Assembly (NCBI RefSeq): GCF_009380135.2
Contig: NZ_WHUT02000007.1
Span: 124,001-188,000 of the forward strand
DNA length: 64,000 nt
Direction: 5' to 3'
From: Fertoeibacter niger
GTDB taxonomy: Bacteria > Pseudomonadota > Alphaproteobacteria > Rhodobacterales > Rhodobacteraceae
This document shows positions 7,443 to 16,732 of the stretch, in pieces. Positions within the stretch are counted from its first letter, which is position 1. Every line of letters begins with the position of its first letter. Both the position numbers and the translations under genes were made by a program. The notes beneath the pieces were generated by a model. It had not been told where the DNA came from. It did not search any database and was given only the letters and a program-made list of their open reading frames with translations.

Positions 7443-10400
7443 TCAGGCCGGGTGCTTGCCTTCGGCAAACATCGTTTTCTGCGCCGCATTGTTCAGGTGG
7501 AACTCGGCATCCGAACGCGAGATCAGCGTGTAGAACATCGGCACCACGAACAGGGTGAACATCGTGCCGACCAGAAGGCCGGTAAAGATCACGATACCCA
7601 TGGCCTGCCGCGCCGCAGCCCCCGCACCCTCGGCGATGATCAGCGGCACCACCGCCAGCGCCATGGCCGCCGTGGTCATCAGGATCGGGCGCAGCCGGGT
7701 CTTGGCCGCCGCCACGATGGCCTGCCGGCGCGACATGTTGTGTTCCTCGCGCTGCTGGTTGGCGAATTCCACCATCAGGATGCCGTGCTTGGTAATCAGG
7801 CCGATCAGCGTGATCAAACCCACCTGCGTATAGATGTTCAGCGTGCCCAGCCCCAGATTCAGCGGCAGCAGCGCGCCAAAGATCGACAGCGGCACCGACA
7901 TCATGATGATGAAAGGGTCGCGGAAGCTTTCGAACTGCGCGGCCAGCACCAGATAGATCACGATGATGGCAGCGGCGAAGGCGAACAGAATCGCGTTGCC
8001 CTGCGCCACTTCCAGCCGCGACTGGCCGGAATAGTCGATGAAGAACCCGTCGGGCAGCGCCTCGCGCGCGATCTGTTCCAGCTCTGCCAGACCGTCGCCG
8101 GTTGAAGTTCCGATCGAGGGCAGCGCCGTCAGCGTGGCCGAGTTGAGCTGGTTGAACTGCTCGATGCTGGCCGCGCCCGCCCCGGTCTTCACGCTGACAA
8201 CCGAGGACAGGGGCACCATTTCGCCCGTGGCCGCCCGCACGAAAAACTCGCCCAGCCGTTCGGGGTTGTCGCGCCATTCCTGCGGCACCTGGGTGATGAT
8301 GTCATAGCTGTTGGAATCGCGGTCAAACTGGGCCACGGCCCCGCCACCCACTAGCAGCCCCAGCGTGTTGCCGATTTCGGATACGGCCACGTTCAGGCTG
8401 GCCGCCCGATCGCGGTCGATTGTCACCGTGACCTTGGGCGCGTCGAACGACAGCGAGTTCTGCACCACGATGAACCGCCCCGTGGCCATGGCCTTGTTCT
8501 TGATCTCTTCGGCCACTTCGACCACCCGCTCCGGTCCGAAGATCGACTGGATCACCAGCGACACCGGCAGGCCGCCCCCGGCACCTGGCAGGGTCGGCGG
8601 GGCAAAGACAAACCCCTGCACCCCGTTGACCTGGCCCAGACGGCCCTGGATTTCCTGCTGCAACTCGGCCTGGCTGCGATCACGTTCCGCCCAGTCCTTC
8701 AACGCCCAGATATAGATGCCCGAATTGGTCGCCCCGCCGAAGCCGGCGATGGAAAAGCTGACATCAACCTCGGGAATGTCCGCAGTCAGTTCCGAGATCT
8801 GGTCGGTGTAAAGGCTGGTATAATCGGTCGTGGCATAGCGCGGGCCGTTGACAAGGGCGAACAGCGCTCCGCTGTCTTCCTCGGGTGCCAGTTCGGTGGT
8901 TGTGTTCATGAACATGTAGCCGGTGGCCCCCAGCAGCGCCAGAACCATCAGCATGGTGACAGGCCGGTAATCCAGCGACGACGCCACCCGGCGTTCATAC
9001 CAGTTCGACACGCGGTCCGATGTGCGGTCAACAACGCGCTGGAACCGCCCGCCCTGCCCGTGCTTCAGCAGCCTCGCCGCCATCATCGGGGTGATGGTCA
9101 GCGCGACGATGCCGGAGATGATCACCGCCCCCGCCAGTGTCAGCGCGAATTCGGCAAACAGCGCACCCGTCAGCCCGCCGGTAAAGGCCAGCGGCGTCAG
9201 CACGGCGGCCAGCGTGATCGTCATGGCGATGACAGGCCCGGTGATTTCCTGCATGCCCTTGATGGCGGCGCGGGCAGGGGTCAGCCCCTCTTCGATATGG
9301 CGGTGGATGTTTTCCACCACCACGATGGCATCATCCACCACCAGACCGATGGCCAGCACCATGGCCAGCAGCGTCAACAGGTTGATCGAATAGCCCAGCG
9401 CAAGCATGATGGTGCAAACGCCGATCAGCGACAGCGGAATGGTGGCCACCGGCATCAGCACCGACCGGAACGACCCCAGGAACAGCAGGATCACCACGAC
9501 CACGATGGCCACGGCCTCGGCAATGGTGATGAAAACCTCTTCGATCGAGGCGCTGATGGTTTCGGTCGCATCATAGACCATTTCGATGGTCATGCCATCG
9601 GGCAGGGTGGCGTTGATCGCGGGCAATTCGGCAATCACCGCCGCCGCCGTATCCAGCGGGTTGGCGGCGGGGGTGGCCGTGATGCCGATGAACGTGCCCG
9701 CGCGCCCGTCAAAGGTCACGATCTCTGACGCTTCTTCCGACGCCAGTTCCACATTGGCCACATCGCGCAGATAGACCACGCCCGCATCTGTCTTTGTCAG
9801 CGGCAGCGCGCCAAAGGCCTCGGCGGTTTGCAGGGTCGATTCCAGCGTGATGGAATAGGCGACATATTCGTTGCGGGTCTTGCCCGGTGCCGACAGGAAG
9901 TTTGACGCGCGGATGGCCGCCAGAACCTCGGTCGCGGTCACGCCGCGCGCGGCCAGTTTCAACGGGTCGATCCAGACGCGCATGGCGTAATTCGCGGCGC
10001 CGATGATCTGCATTTCCGCCACGCCGTCGATGGTGGACACGCGCGGGCGGATCACCCGTTCCAGATATTCGGTCAGCTGTTCGGGCGTCATGTTGGGGTT
10101 CAGCGCCGCCAGATACATCAGCGCGAAGGTCTGGCCGGTGCCCTTGGTGATCACCGGATCCTCGGCCTCGCCCGGCAGTTGGCCGCGCACCTGCTGCACC
10201 TTTGACAGCACTTCGGTCAGCGCGATGTCGGGGTCAGCCCCCAGTTGCATCTGCACCGACACGACAGATGCCGATTGCCGCGAGGAGCTGGTCACATAGT
10301 CGATGTTTTCCGTGGTCGCCACCGCCTGCGCGATGGGCGCGGTGATGAAGCCCTGGATCAGCTCGGGTGCCGCGCCGGGGTAGACGGTGGTGATGGTCAC

Positions 10401-10532
10401 CACCGTTTCTTCGACCTCGGGGTATTGGCGCACCGGCAGGCTGCTGATGGCCTGCAAGCCCAACAGCAGGATCAGCGCGGCCAGCACCGATGACAGCACC
10501 GGGCGGCGGATGAAGATTTCAGAAAAGTTCAT
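7443..10532 (-). CDS. RND efflux pump inner-membrane transporter (AcrB/MexB-like)
   Basis: A 1029-residue pump, the normal length for hydrophobe/amphiphile efflux RND proteins. It starts with the cytoplasmic amphipathic NFSEIFIRRPVLSSVLA and a first membrane segment, followed by a large porter domain. The TM4 proton-relay segment carries paired aspartates in GLVVDDAIVVVENIHRH near residue 405. A second porter domain and the last membrane helices follow. It would export drugs or other amphiphiles by proton antiport, together with the adaptor encoded 10 bases upstream and an outer-membrane channel not found here. The adaptor-pump order and the divergent TetR gene are typical. The substrate is unknown. 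Confidence 0.92.
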   Translation of the reverse strand: MNFSEIFIRRPVLSSVLAALILLLGLQAISSLPVRQYPEVEETVVTITTVYPGAAPELIQGFITAPIAQAVATTENIDYVTSSSRQSASVVSVQMQLGADPDIALTEVLSKVQQVRGQLPGEAEDPVITKGTGQTFALMYLAALNPNMTPEQLTEYLERVIRPRVSTIDGVAEMQIIGAANYAMRVWIDPLKLAARGVTATEVLAAIRASNFLSAPGKTRNEYVAYSITLESTLQTAEAFGALPLTKTDAGVVYLRDVANVELASEEASEIVTFDGRAGTFIGITATPAANPLDTAAAVIAELPAINATLPDGMTIEMVYDATETISASIEEVFITIAEAVAIVVVVILLFLGSFRSVLMPVATIPLSLIGVCTIMLALGYSINLLTLLAMVLAIGLVVDDAIVVVENIHRHIEEGLTPARAAIKGMQEITGPVIAMTITLAAVLTPLAFTGGLTGALFAEFALTLAGAVIISGIVALTITPMMAARLLKHGQGGRFQRVVDRTSDRVSNWYERRVASSLDYRPVTMLMVLALLGATGYMFMNTTTELAPEEDSGALFALVNGPRYATTDYTSLYTDQISELTADIPEVDVSFSIAGFGGATNSGIYIWALKDWAERDRSQAELQQEIQGRLGQVNGVQGFVFAPPTLPGAGGGLPVSLVIQSIFGPERVVEVAEEIKNKAMATGRFIVVQNSLSFDAPKVTVTIDRDRAASLNVAVSEIGNTLGLLVGGGAVAQFDRDSNSYDIITQVPQEWRDNPERLGEFFVRAATGEMVPLSSVVSVKTGAGAASIEQFNQLNSATLTALPSIGTSTGDGLAELEQIAREALPDGFFIDYSGQSRLEVAQGNAILFAFAAAIIVIYLVLAAQFESFRDPFIIMMSVPLSIFGALLPLNLGLGTLNIYTQVGLITLIGLITKHGILMVEFANQQREEHNMSRRQAIVAAAKTRLRPILMTTAAMALAVVPLIIAEGAGAAARQAMGIVIFTGLLVGTMFTLFVVPMFYTLISRSDAEFHLNNAAQKTMFAEGKHPA

Positions 10533-10542
10533 CGTGCTGTCC

Positions 10543-11640
10543 TCACTCGCCCAAAGCTGCCGCAGGGGCGACGCTGTTGTCGATGGTCACGGGCCCGCCG
10601 CTGGTCAGGCGGTTCTGGCCTGCCGTCACGATCCGGTCGCCCGCAGCCACGCCTTCGGTGATCTCGGCCCGGCCACCTGACCGGCGGCCCACCTGCACGA
10701 ACACCTGTTCGACTGTCATCGTGTCGTCTTCGCCATCGCGCACCACAAACACCGAATCGCCATAGAGGTTGGAACTGATCGCCGTCTGCGGCACGGCCAG
10801 CACACCCTCTTCGGCGGGCAATTCCACCCGCACGCGCAGGAACTGCCCGGGATAAAGCGCACCATTTGTATCCTTGATTTCCGCCCGCACCGTCACCAGC
10901 CGCGAACCGGGATCGACACGCGGCTCGATCGCGATGATCTGGCCGGTAAAGCTAAGATCACCCACCTCGGTGCTGGCAGTCACCGACGTGCCGGGGGCGA
11001 CACGGGCAATCTGCTGTTCCGGCACGGCGAAATCGACGCGCATCGCATCCAGATTTTGCAGCGTGGCAAACACGGTGCCCGGGGTCACATATTGCCCTTC
11101 CTCGACCTGCGGAATGCCTATCACCCCGGCAAAGGGGGCCAGCAATTCCTTTTGCTCCAGCACGGCTGTCAGCCGCGCCACCTGCGCCAGCGCGTTCTTT
11201 TGCTGCGCCTCGGCACTTTCCAGCGTGGTGGCAGTGCTGATGCCGCGTTCCTGCAAGGTGCGGTTGCGGGCCAGCTCCGCCTCGGCCAGTTCCAGCGAGG
11301 CACGGGCGGCGGCCAGATCGGCCTGCTCGATGCGTTCGTCAATCTGCACCAGTGTCTGTCCTTCGGCCACGGCATCATTGGCGTCAAACTGCACCTGCCG
11401 CACCAGACCACCGGCCTGCACCGCCAGATCAACCCCCTGCGCCGACAGCGCGGTGCCGATGGCGTCAATGCCCGACACCCAGGTCACGGGTGCGGCCTCT
11501 TCCACGGCGACAGGCTGGGCGGGCGGCGTCATGGTTGCAAAGTATTGGGCGATCATGCTGGCGCGGAACATGTTGAACCACACGATGCCACCGACGATGG
11601 CGCCCAGCAGGATGATGGCGATGATGAGGCGTTTGACCAT
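10543..11640 (-). CDS. RND efflux periplasmic adaptor (membrane fusion protein)
   Basis: A 365-residue adaptor with an N-terminal membrane anchor (about residues 4-24, hydrophobic after MVKR). The usual HlyD-like order follows: a lipoyl half, a helical hairpin rich in Ala, Glu and Gln at about 95-165, the second lipoyl half (LLAPFAGVIGIPQVEEGQ), a beta-barrel and a membrane-proximal domain. It bridges the RND pump to an outer-membrane channel. It is the first gene of the pump operon and is divergent from tetR across a 113-base control region. No lipobox is seen, so it is held by a transmembrane helix rather than a lipid. Confidence 0.9.
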   Translation of the reverse strand: MVKRLIIAIILLGAIVGGIVWFNMFRASMIAQYFATMTPPAQPVAVEEAAPVTWVSGIDAIGTALSAQGVDLAVQAGGLVRQVQFDANDAVAEGQTLVQIDERIEQADLAAARASLELAEAELARNRTLQERGISTATTLESAEAQQKNALAQVARLTAVLEQKELLAPFAGVIGIPQVEEGQYVTPGTVFATLQNLDAMRVDFAVPEQQIARVAPGTSVTASTEVGDLSFTGQIIAIEPRVDPGSRLVTVRAEIKDTNGALYPGQFLRVRVELPAEEGVLAVPQTAISSNLYGDSVFVVRDGEDDTMTVEQVFVQVGRRSGGRAEITEGVAAGDRIVTAGQNRLTSGGPVTIDNSVAPAAALGE

Positions 11641-11722
11641 GACGGGGCTCCGTGTCAGGCGAATCTGGGGCGGCCTGCGAATGGTTCATCAGGACCGCTT
11701 TACTTTATACCCAGGGTCACTG

Positions 11723-11738
11723 TACCGTCTGGTCGGTA
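11723..11738. promoter_or_regulatory. Candidate TetR operator
   Basis: The inverted repeat TACCG-6-CGGTA lies in the divergent region between the efflux adaptor and the tetR gene, 15 bases before the tetR start. The spacing and symmetry are typical of TetR-family sites, and the position would repress both directions. Confidence 0.5.
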
Positions 11739-11753
11739 AAGTCAATCCACCGG

Positions 11754-12350
11754 ATGCTGCATGTGCAACTAAAACCCCAGAAAAAGGCGGAAACGCGGCA
11801 GCGGATTCTGGAAGCCGCCGATATTCTCAGCGCCGAACTGGGGGCAAACCACTTGTCGCTGGATGCCGTGGCGGCACGCGCCGGCATTTCAAAGGGCGGG
11901 TTGCTGTATCATTTTCCCAGCAAGCACGATCTCTTGCGCGGTCTGGTGGCGCAGCATGTCGATGGCATACGTGCCGACATGCAGGCGCAGGCGCCCGGTT
12001 GTCTTGGCCCCGAAGGCCCGGCGCTTGCCGGGGCGCGGGCCTATCTGGCGGTCAGCCGTCGCCGCATCTGCCGCATGGATGCGACCCTGGCGGGCGTTCT
12101 GGCGGCCATGGCCGAGGATGCGGGCTTCCTGGCACCGATGCTGGCCTTCCGCACCGAGGTAGAGGCGCTGTTCCGCCGTTGCCCCGACCCAGCGCAAGCC
12201 GAACTGGTGTTTCTGGCAACCCAAGGCATCGTGCAGATGTGCATGACGGACGCAGACCGCTACACCACCGACGATCTGCATCGCCTTTTCGACCTGCTGG
12301 ACGCGCAGTTGCTGGCAGGCCAGACCGGCAGGCAAGCCGCCCTAGCGTGA
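11754..12350 (+). CDS. TetR-family transcriptional regulator
   Basis: A 198-residue regulator. The N-terminal helix-turn-helix at about residues 16-62 contains RILEAADILSAELG, then AVAARAGISKGGLLYHFPSKHDLL, the typical TetR pattern. The remaining helices form the ligand pocket and dimer interface and are not diagnostic. ATG 11754 is the first in-frame start consistent with the domain, although no strong ribosome-binding site is visible. It is divergent from the efflux pump genes and very likely represses them, with release by a pump substrate. Its last codons overlap the end of the convergent PLP-enzyme gene by nine bases. Confidence 0.87.
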   Translation: MLHVQLKPQKKAETRQRILEAADILSAELGANHLSLDAVAARAGISKGGLLYHFPSKHDLLRGLVAQHVDGIRADMQAQAPGCLGPEGPALAGARAYLAVSRRRICRMDATLAGVLAAMAEDAGFLAPMLAFRTEVEALFRRCPDPAQAELVFLATQGIVQMCMTDADRYTTDDLHRLFDLLDAQLLAGQTGRQAALA

Positions 12351-13478
12351 TCCGATGGCCTGCTCCAGCGCCGCGATCAGCCGGTTCACGCCGTCATCGG
12401 TCGTCATGTTGCCGGGGGAAAAACGCATCAGCTGATCGCGCGCATCGGCGGCGATGCCCTGTGCGCGCAGGCTGACGATGATCGGTGCCGCGGGCTTTTC
12501 CGGCGGCAGTTTCACCATCACGCTGCCGCCGCGCTGATCCTTGGCGCGGGGGGTGGCAAAGGTCACATCCAGCCCTTCCATCGCCTGCATCAGCCGCTCG
12601 CCCAGCCGTTGCGTATGCGCCAGCAGGGCGGGCTTGTCCTGCGCCGCGTGCCAATCCATCGCTGGCAAGGACATGACAGCCGACATGACCGAAGGCGTGC
12701 CATTGTCATAACGGCGGATGTCGGGGGCATAGGCGAATTTGTCCAGATCCCACGAAAACGGGTTGGGCTGGCTGAACCAGCCGCGAAACTCGGGCTGGCT
12801 GGCGGCGATCAGTGCGGGCGCGACATAAAGCATGCCCGCGCCCGGCGTGCCGCACATCCATTTCAGGCTTGTCGAAACGGCGAAATCCACCGCAGGCGCG
12901 TTCACATCAAACGGCAGCAGCCCCACGGCCTGCGTCACATCCACCCCGATCAGGCTGCCTTGTGCGCGACCATGTGCCACCAGCGCCGAAATATCGCTGC
13001 GGTGCGAGGAGATCGAGCTGACCCAGGTCAGCAGCGCCAGCGCCACATCCGGGCCCCAGGCGGCGATCACATCCTCATCCTGCACCCAGTGCGCGCCCGG
13101 GCGCAGCGGCACGGTTTTCAGGGTAAAGCCGAAACGCGGGGCAAGCCCGGCCAACAGAAAATGCAGCGAGGGAAAGCAATCACCCGCCACCAGCAGCGTG
13201 CGCCCCGCCAGATGGCCCGCGGGCAGCGCGCCGATCACGGCATAAAGCGCGGCCGTCACATTCTCGGTCGTGGTCAGCGTGCCTTCGGCCGCGCCGATCA
13301 GGTCGCGCCAGCGGTCGATGAAACCCTGCCGTTTGCCCAAGGCATAGCCCCATTGCAGGTCATCCGGTGCGGCCCAGCTTGCGGCAAACCCGGCCATGGC
13401 CTGCGCCAGATCCTGCGCCTTGCCCGGATATTGCCCGATGGAGTGGTAAAGGAAATAAGCCGAACCGTCGCCCTGCAT
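12342..13478 (-). CDS. Class V aminotransferase-fold PLP enzyme (kynureninase/cysteine desulfurase-like)
   Basis: A 378-residue PLP-dependent enzyme of aminotransferase class V. The cofactor Lys is in AVSTSLKWMCGTPGAG at about residue 210. The preceding Asp/Gln pair is GVDVTQAVG, and TLTTTENVTAALY supplies the phosphate-binding region. The overall layout and the Trp after the Lys recall kynureninase, but the typical partner genes of tryptophan breakdown are absent. The C-terminal small domain ends with the class-typical RFSPGNMTTDDGVNRLI. The upstream metallo-hydrolase gene is on the same strand, 86 bases away, and may form a loose operon. The substrate is not recognised. Confidence 0.7.
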   Translation of the reverse strand: MQGDGSAYFLYHSIGQYPGKAQDLAQAMAGFAASWAAPDDLQWGYALGKRQGFIDRWRDLIGAAEGTLTTTENVTAALYAVIGALPAGHLAGRTLLVAGDCFPSLHFLLAGLAPRFGFTLKTVPLRPGAHWVQDEDVIAAWGPDVALALLTWVSSISSHRSDISALVAHGRAQGSLIGVDVTQAVGLLPFDVNAPAVDFAVSTSLKWMCGTPGAGMLYVAPALIAASQPEFRGWFSQPNPFSWDLDKFAYAPDIRRYDNGTPSVMSAVMSLPAMDWHAAQDKPALLAHTQRLGERLMQAMEGLDVTFATPRAKDQRGGSVMVKLPPEKPAAPIIVSLRAQGIAADARDQLMRFSPGNMTTDDGVNRLIAALEQAIGSR

Positions 13479-13564
13479 CTGCTGCCCCGTTCATTGCGTT
13501 GCAACCGGGATAACGCGACCCGCCAACGGGGGCCAGCGTGATATGTCAGTTCTGGTGCGTTCTG

Positions 13565-14317
13565 TCAGCCATAGCGCAGCGGGGCCTTGCGCAGCTTTGG
13601 CCATTGATCCGGCGCATGGCCCCAGATCACGAATGCCCCCTCGGCCAGCGCCATCAGCCGCGCGGCACTGGCCGCAGCCTGTGCGGGGTCATGCGCACCG
13701 GCAAACCCCTCAACCACCTCGGCCGGGCGGGAAATGGCATCACTGGTGATCAGCACGCGCCCGGTCTGCGGCAGGTCCAGCAACAGCGCCAGTTGCCCCG
13801 GCGCGTGGCCCGGCACCAGCAACACGCGAAATCCCGGGGCCAGATCTGCATCGCCGGCCAGCAGGTGATAATCAGCCTCGGGCCAGTCCATCGGCTGTGC
13901 CGCGCCCCAATACAGTGGGCGCGGCAAGGCCCGCTCGGCAGCCGCCATCAACACCGGCACACCGGGAAAACCGGCCAGCCCACCCACATGGTCGATATGG
14001 CTGTGGGTCAGGATCAGCAGATCAATGTCTTGCGGCCCAAGGCCCAGCAGCGCCAATTGCCCCAGAGGCAGGTTTTCCGCCGTCAGCGCCAGCACCTCGC
14101 CAAACTCGCCCAGATTGTCGGCCTCGCTGGCCGCCTGCGGATCAACGGCATAGGCGGGCGGAAAGCCGGTATCGACCAGCACATGTTCCCCCGCATCGGT
14201 GCGGATCAGAAAGCCGCTGATGCCGATCACCCGCCCGTTGGCATGCACCCGGAACAGGCCGTAATCCAGCACCGCCAGATCACGCGGGCGACCTTTCAGT
14301 TGAAACACGTCTGTCAT
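13565..14317 (-). CDS. Metallo-beta-lactamase-fold hydrolase (AHL-lactonase-like family)
   Basis: A 250-residue MBL-fold protein. The metal motif HxHxDH is present as [10 protein letters not shown] at about residue 120. Further ligands are a His in [10 protein letters not shown], an Asp in LITSDAI and a C-terminal His in IWGHAPDQW. An N-terminal LVDTGFP strand also fits the lactonase-like branch. ATG 14317 is preferred because a GGGGG tract is correctly spaced upstream. Members of this branch hydrolyse lactones, thioesters or similar compounds, and the true substrate cannot be read here. The gene is followed by the PLP enzyme on the same strand and is divergent from speD. Confidence 0.75.
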   Translation of the reverse strand: MTDVFQLKGRPRDLAVLDYGLFRVHANGRVIGISGFLIRTDAGEHVLVDTGFPPAYAVDPQAASEADNLGEFGEVLALTAENLPLGQLALLGLGPQDIDLLILTHSHIDHVGGLAGFPGVPVLMAAAERALPRPLYWGAAQPMDWPEADYHLLAGDADLAPGFRVLLVPGHAPGQLALLLDLPQTGRVLITSDAISRPAEVVEGFAGAHDPAQAAASAARLMALAEGAFVIWGHAPDQWPKLRKAPLRYG

Positions 14318-14414
14318 CGCCACCCCCCGTTCAAAAGACCGGGTGCCTTGGCCGAAGTCAAGCCGCCCCCAGTTCGGCTTTGTGCCGGGCCGCCGTTTCA
14401 GCTATCGCAGCGGT

Positions 14415-14789
14415 ATGGAAACGCCCGCCGACCATCTGCCCGGCACGCATCTGCTGGTTGACCTTTACGGGGCCGCGCATCTGACCGATGCGGCGGCGCT
14501 GGAGCGCATCTTGTGCGATGCGGCAGGTGCGGCAGGGGCCACCATCATTGCCACGCATTTCCGGGTGTTTCCGGGTGCTGCGGGGGTGACGGGCATGGTG
14601 CTGCTGGCGGAATCGCATATCTCGATCCACACGTGGCCGGAGCTGGGCTTTGCGGCGGTGGACATCTTCATGTGCGGCGCCGCCGATGCCGATGCCGCCC
14701 GCATGGCGCTGGAGGCTGCGATGGCACCCACCCGGGCCGAGGTTGTGGCCGTGGCGCGGGGGCAGGCCCGGGATCAGCGAAACCAGTAA
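14415..14789 (+). CDS. speD: S-adenosylmethionine decarboxylase proenzyme
   Basis: A 124-residue prokaryotic-type (SpeH-like) AdoMet decarboxylase. It makes decarboxylated AdoMet, the aminopropyl donor for spermidine. The self-cleavage and pyruvoyl site is the Ser of [10 protein letters not shown] (S67), with H72 and C87 at the same +5 and +20 spacing as in characterised bacterial enzymes. The N-terminal [11 protein letters not shown] is the usual opening. The start at 14415 gives the standard length. Its 3' end overlaps the 3' end of the membrane spermidine synthase gene by 16 bases on the opposite strand. The two steps of spermidine synthesis are therefore encoded tail-to-tail. Confidence 0.93.
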   Translation: METPADHLPGTHLLVDLYGAAHLTDAAALERILCDAAGAAGATIIATHFRVFPGAAGVTGMVLLAESHISIHTWPELGFAAVDIFMCGAADADAARMALEAAMAPTRAEVVAVARGQARDQRNQ

Positions 14790-16351
14790 TCCCAGCCTTC
14801 ATTGTAATAGCCGACCAGCGCATGTGACTGGATGCGATTGAGATCCGCCGCCATGTCGGCCACATCGGGGGCAAACACCTGCGCCTCGCGCCAGATGGCA
14901 TCGGTCATGTAACGCAGACCGGGCGGCAGTTGCAGCGGGCGAGGGGCCAGCGGGCGCGGGCTGGCCAGCACAAAGCCCCAGTCGCCAAAGCTGGGCACAT
15001 AGGCGTGATAGGGCACCACCGCCAGCCCCTGCCCCGGCACCTGCGGGTTGCGGGTGGCAGCCAGCGTCTGCACCACCGACCAATAGGCCTGCCGCGCGAA
15101 CATGGGCGATCCGGCCTGCACCGCGATCAACCCCTGCGCGCTGATCCGATCGGCCAGCATGCCATAGAATTCAAGGCTGTAGAGTTTTGACAGGGCGATG
15201 GATTTCGGGTCGGGCAGATCGACGATCACCACATCATAGACCGCGCGGCTTTCCCCGACGAATGCCCATGCATCCTGCGACACCACCATCAGGCGCGGGT
15301 CGTTCAGCGCGTTGCCGTTCAGCGCCACCAGATCGGCATGGCCCGCGAACAGTTCCGTCACCCGCGCATCCAGATCGACCAGCGTGACCGCCTGCACATC
15401 CGCATGCCGCAGCACCTCGCGCGCGGCCATCCCGTCGCCGCCGCCCAGTATCAGCACCTGCGACCGGCGCGGGGCCAGCGCCATGGCCGGATGCACCAGC
15501 GATTCATGATAGCGGTATTCGTCCAGCGTATCGAACTGGATCGAGTAATCCAGAAACAGCCGTGTGCGGTCACGAAACCGGGTCAGGGTGATCTGCTGAT
15601 AGGGCGTTGTTTCCGACAGGATCACGTCATCCTCGAACAGGTTCGCCTCGACCACCGACACCAGCCGTTCGGCCTGCACCAAGGCGGCCAGCGACAGCAC
15701 CAGCGCCACGCCCCAGACTGCCCAGACCCGGCCCCCCATGCGGTCGCGAAAGATCCACAGCGACAGGCCCGCCACCAGAAGGTTCAGACAGCCAAAGGCA
15801 AGGCTGGCCGACATAAGCCCCAGATGCGGCAGGATCAGCAGCGGAAAGGCGACGGATGCCACCAGCGCGCCCACATAATCCACGCTCAGCACATTCTCGA
15901 ACCGGAATTCCGGCGCGCCGATTTCCTTCAGCACCCGGGCGATCAGCGGAATCTCCATGCCCGACAGCACACCGATGCAGATCAGCATCGCATAGAGCGG
16001 CAGGCCGACAACCCCCGCCAGCATATAGGAAAAATACAGCACCGGGGCCAGAAACCCGCCCAGGATTCCCAGCAGGATCTGCGCCCAGACAAAGCCCGGC
16101 AAGGCATGGGTGACAAAGCGCGACAGCCACGCCCCCAGCCCCATCGCGGCCAGAAACACCCCGATCACCAGCGAAAACTGCCGCACGGAATCACCCAGCA
16201 GATAGCTGGAAAGGGTGGCCGCAATCAGCTCATAGATCAGGCCCGCCACCGCAACCAAGAAGGTCGCGCCAAGCAGCCAGACCTCGCGCAGTTGCGGGCC
16301 TCTGGATGGCGTCAGCACCGGCAGGGCATCATGACAGGATGACAGCCGCAA
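14774..16351 (-). CDS. speE: Membrane-anchored spermidine synthase (polyamine aminopropyltransferase)
   Basis: A 525-residue protein in two parts. Residues about 20-230 form six to seven membrane helices. The C-terminal half is a spermidine-synthase Rossmann domain with the nucleotide motif [17 protein letters not shown], then VDLDARV, and the catalytic segment VDLPDPKS. It would transfer aminopropyl from decarboxylated AdoMet to putrescine or a related amine at the inner membrane. Many soluble SpeE enzymes lack the membrane part. The start is uncertain: TTG at 16351 overlaps the DUF350 gene by 23 bases, GTG at 16318 is an alternative, and neither has a clear ribosome-binding site. It is the last gene of the five-gene DUF4178-DUF350 operon. 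Confidence 0.88.
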   Translation of the reverse strand: MRLSSCHDALPVLTPSRGPQLREVWLLGATFLVAVAGLIYELIAATLSSYLLGDSVRQFSLVIGVFLAAMGLGAWLSRFVTHALPGFVWAQILLGILGGFLAPVLYFSYMLAGVVGLPLYAMLICIGVLSGMEIPLIARVLKEIGAPEFRFENVLSVDYVGALVASVAFPLLILPHLGLMSASLAFGCLNLLVAGLSLWIFRDRMGGRVWAVWGVALVLSLAALVQAERLVSVVEANLFEDDVILSETTPYQQITLTRFRDRTRLFLDYSIQFDTLDEYRYHESLVHPAMALAPRRSQVLILGGGDGMAAREVLRHADVQAVTLVDLDARVTELFAGHADLVALNGNALNDPRLMVVSQDAWAFVGESRAVYDVVIVDLPDPKSIALSKLYSLEFYGMLADRISAQGLIAVQAGSPMFARQAYWSVVQTLAATRNPQVPGQGLAVVPYHAYVPSFGDWGFVLASPRPLAPRPLQLPPGLRYMTDAIWREAQVFAPDVADMAADLNRIQSHALVGYYNEGWDYWFR

Positions 16352-16553
16352 TGATGATCGACAGTGACAGAAACACAGCCCCGATCAGCACGGCCAATGC
16401 AACGTTCTGATCCTGCTCGATTTCCTTGACCACCGGAAAGGGTGCGATGCGGGTGATGATCCACCAGCACAGCGCCATCATACTCACCCCCATGATGGTG
16501 TAGAACAGCGTCCCGATCACCTCGGACGGGTTGATTGCTGCCATGATATCCAT
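16329..16553 (-). CDS. DUF350-family small membrane protein (YjfL-like)
   Basis: A 74-residue protein with two membrane helices, about residues 13-34 and 50-73, and a short loop containing PFPVVKEIEQDQN. That length and the Gln/Asn-Val-Ala loop resemble one repeat unit of DUF350, the family of E. coli YjfL, thought to be a membrane channel-like protein. AGGA is correctly spaced before the ATG. It lies between the 54-residue protein and spermidine synthase in a tightly packed operon. The family's biochemical function is not established. A link to polyamine handling is inferred from this context and from yjfL being near the glutathionylspermidine-synthase-like yjfC in E. coli. Confidence 0.75.
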   Translation of the reverse strand: MDIMAAINPSEVIGTLFYTIMGVSMMALCWWIITRIAPFPVVKEIEQDQNVALAVLIGAVFLSLSIIIAAVILS

Positions 16554-16564
16554 TGTGATCCTCG

Positions 16565-16729
16565 CTATTTGACGCGTGAGTTGGAAGAATAGCCTCCGAT
16601 GCCGCTGCCCATGCGGATCGAACGATCCAGATCAGTGCTTTCATTGCCGATGCCGTGGTAGGACAGATACCCCGCCCCCGCTGTGGTCAGCAGCGCCCCG
16701 GCCAGAATGACGATGCGAAAGGCATTCAT
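16565..16729 (-). CDS. 54-residue single-pass membrane or exported protein
   Basis: A short gene between two operon partners. It encodes 54 residues: a hydrophobic N-terminal segment (about residues 4-20, opening MNAFRIVILAG) and then a polar tail with LDRSIRMGSGIGG. GAGGA lies eight bases before the ATG, and the ATG is three bases after the stop of the DUF4178 gene. Packing, ribosome-binding site and GC-rich third positions support a real gene. There is no lipobox, so it is either a signal-anchor protein or a cleaved secreted peptide. No family is recognised; a partner of the DUF350 protein is a guess. Confidence 0.7.
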   Translation of the reverse strand: MNAFRIVILAGALLTTAGAGYLSYHGIGNESTDLDRSIRMGSGIGGYSSNSRVK

Positions 16730-16732
16730 CTG

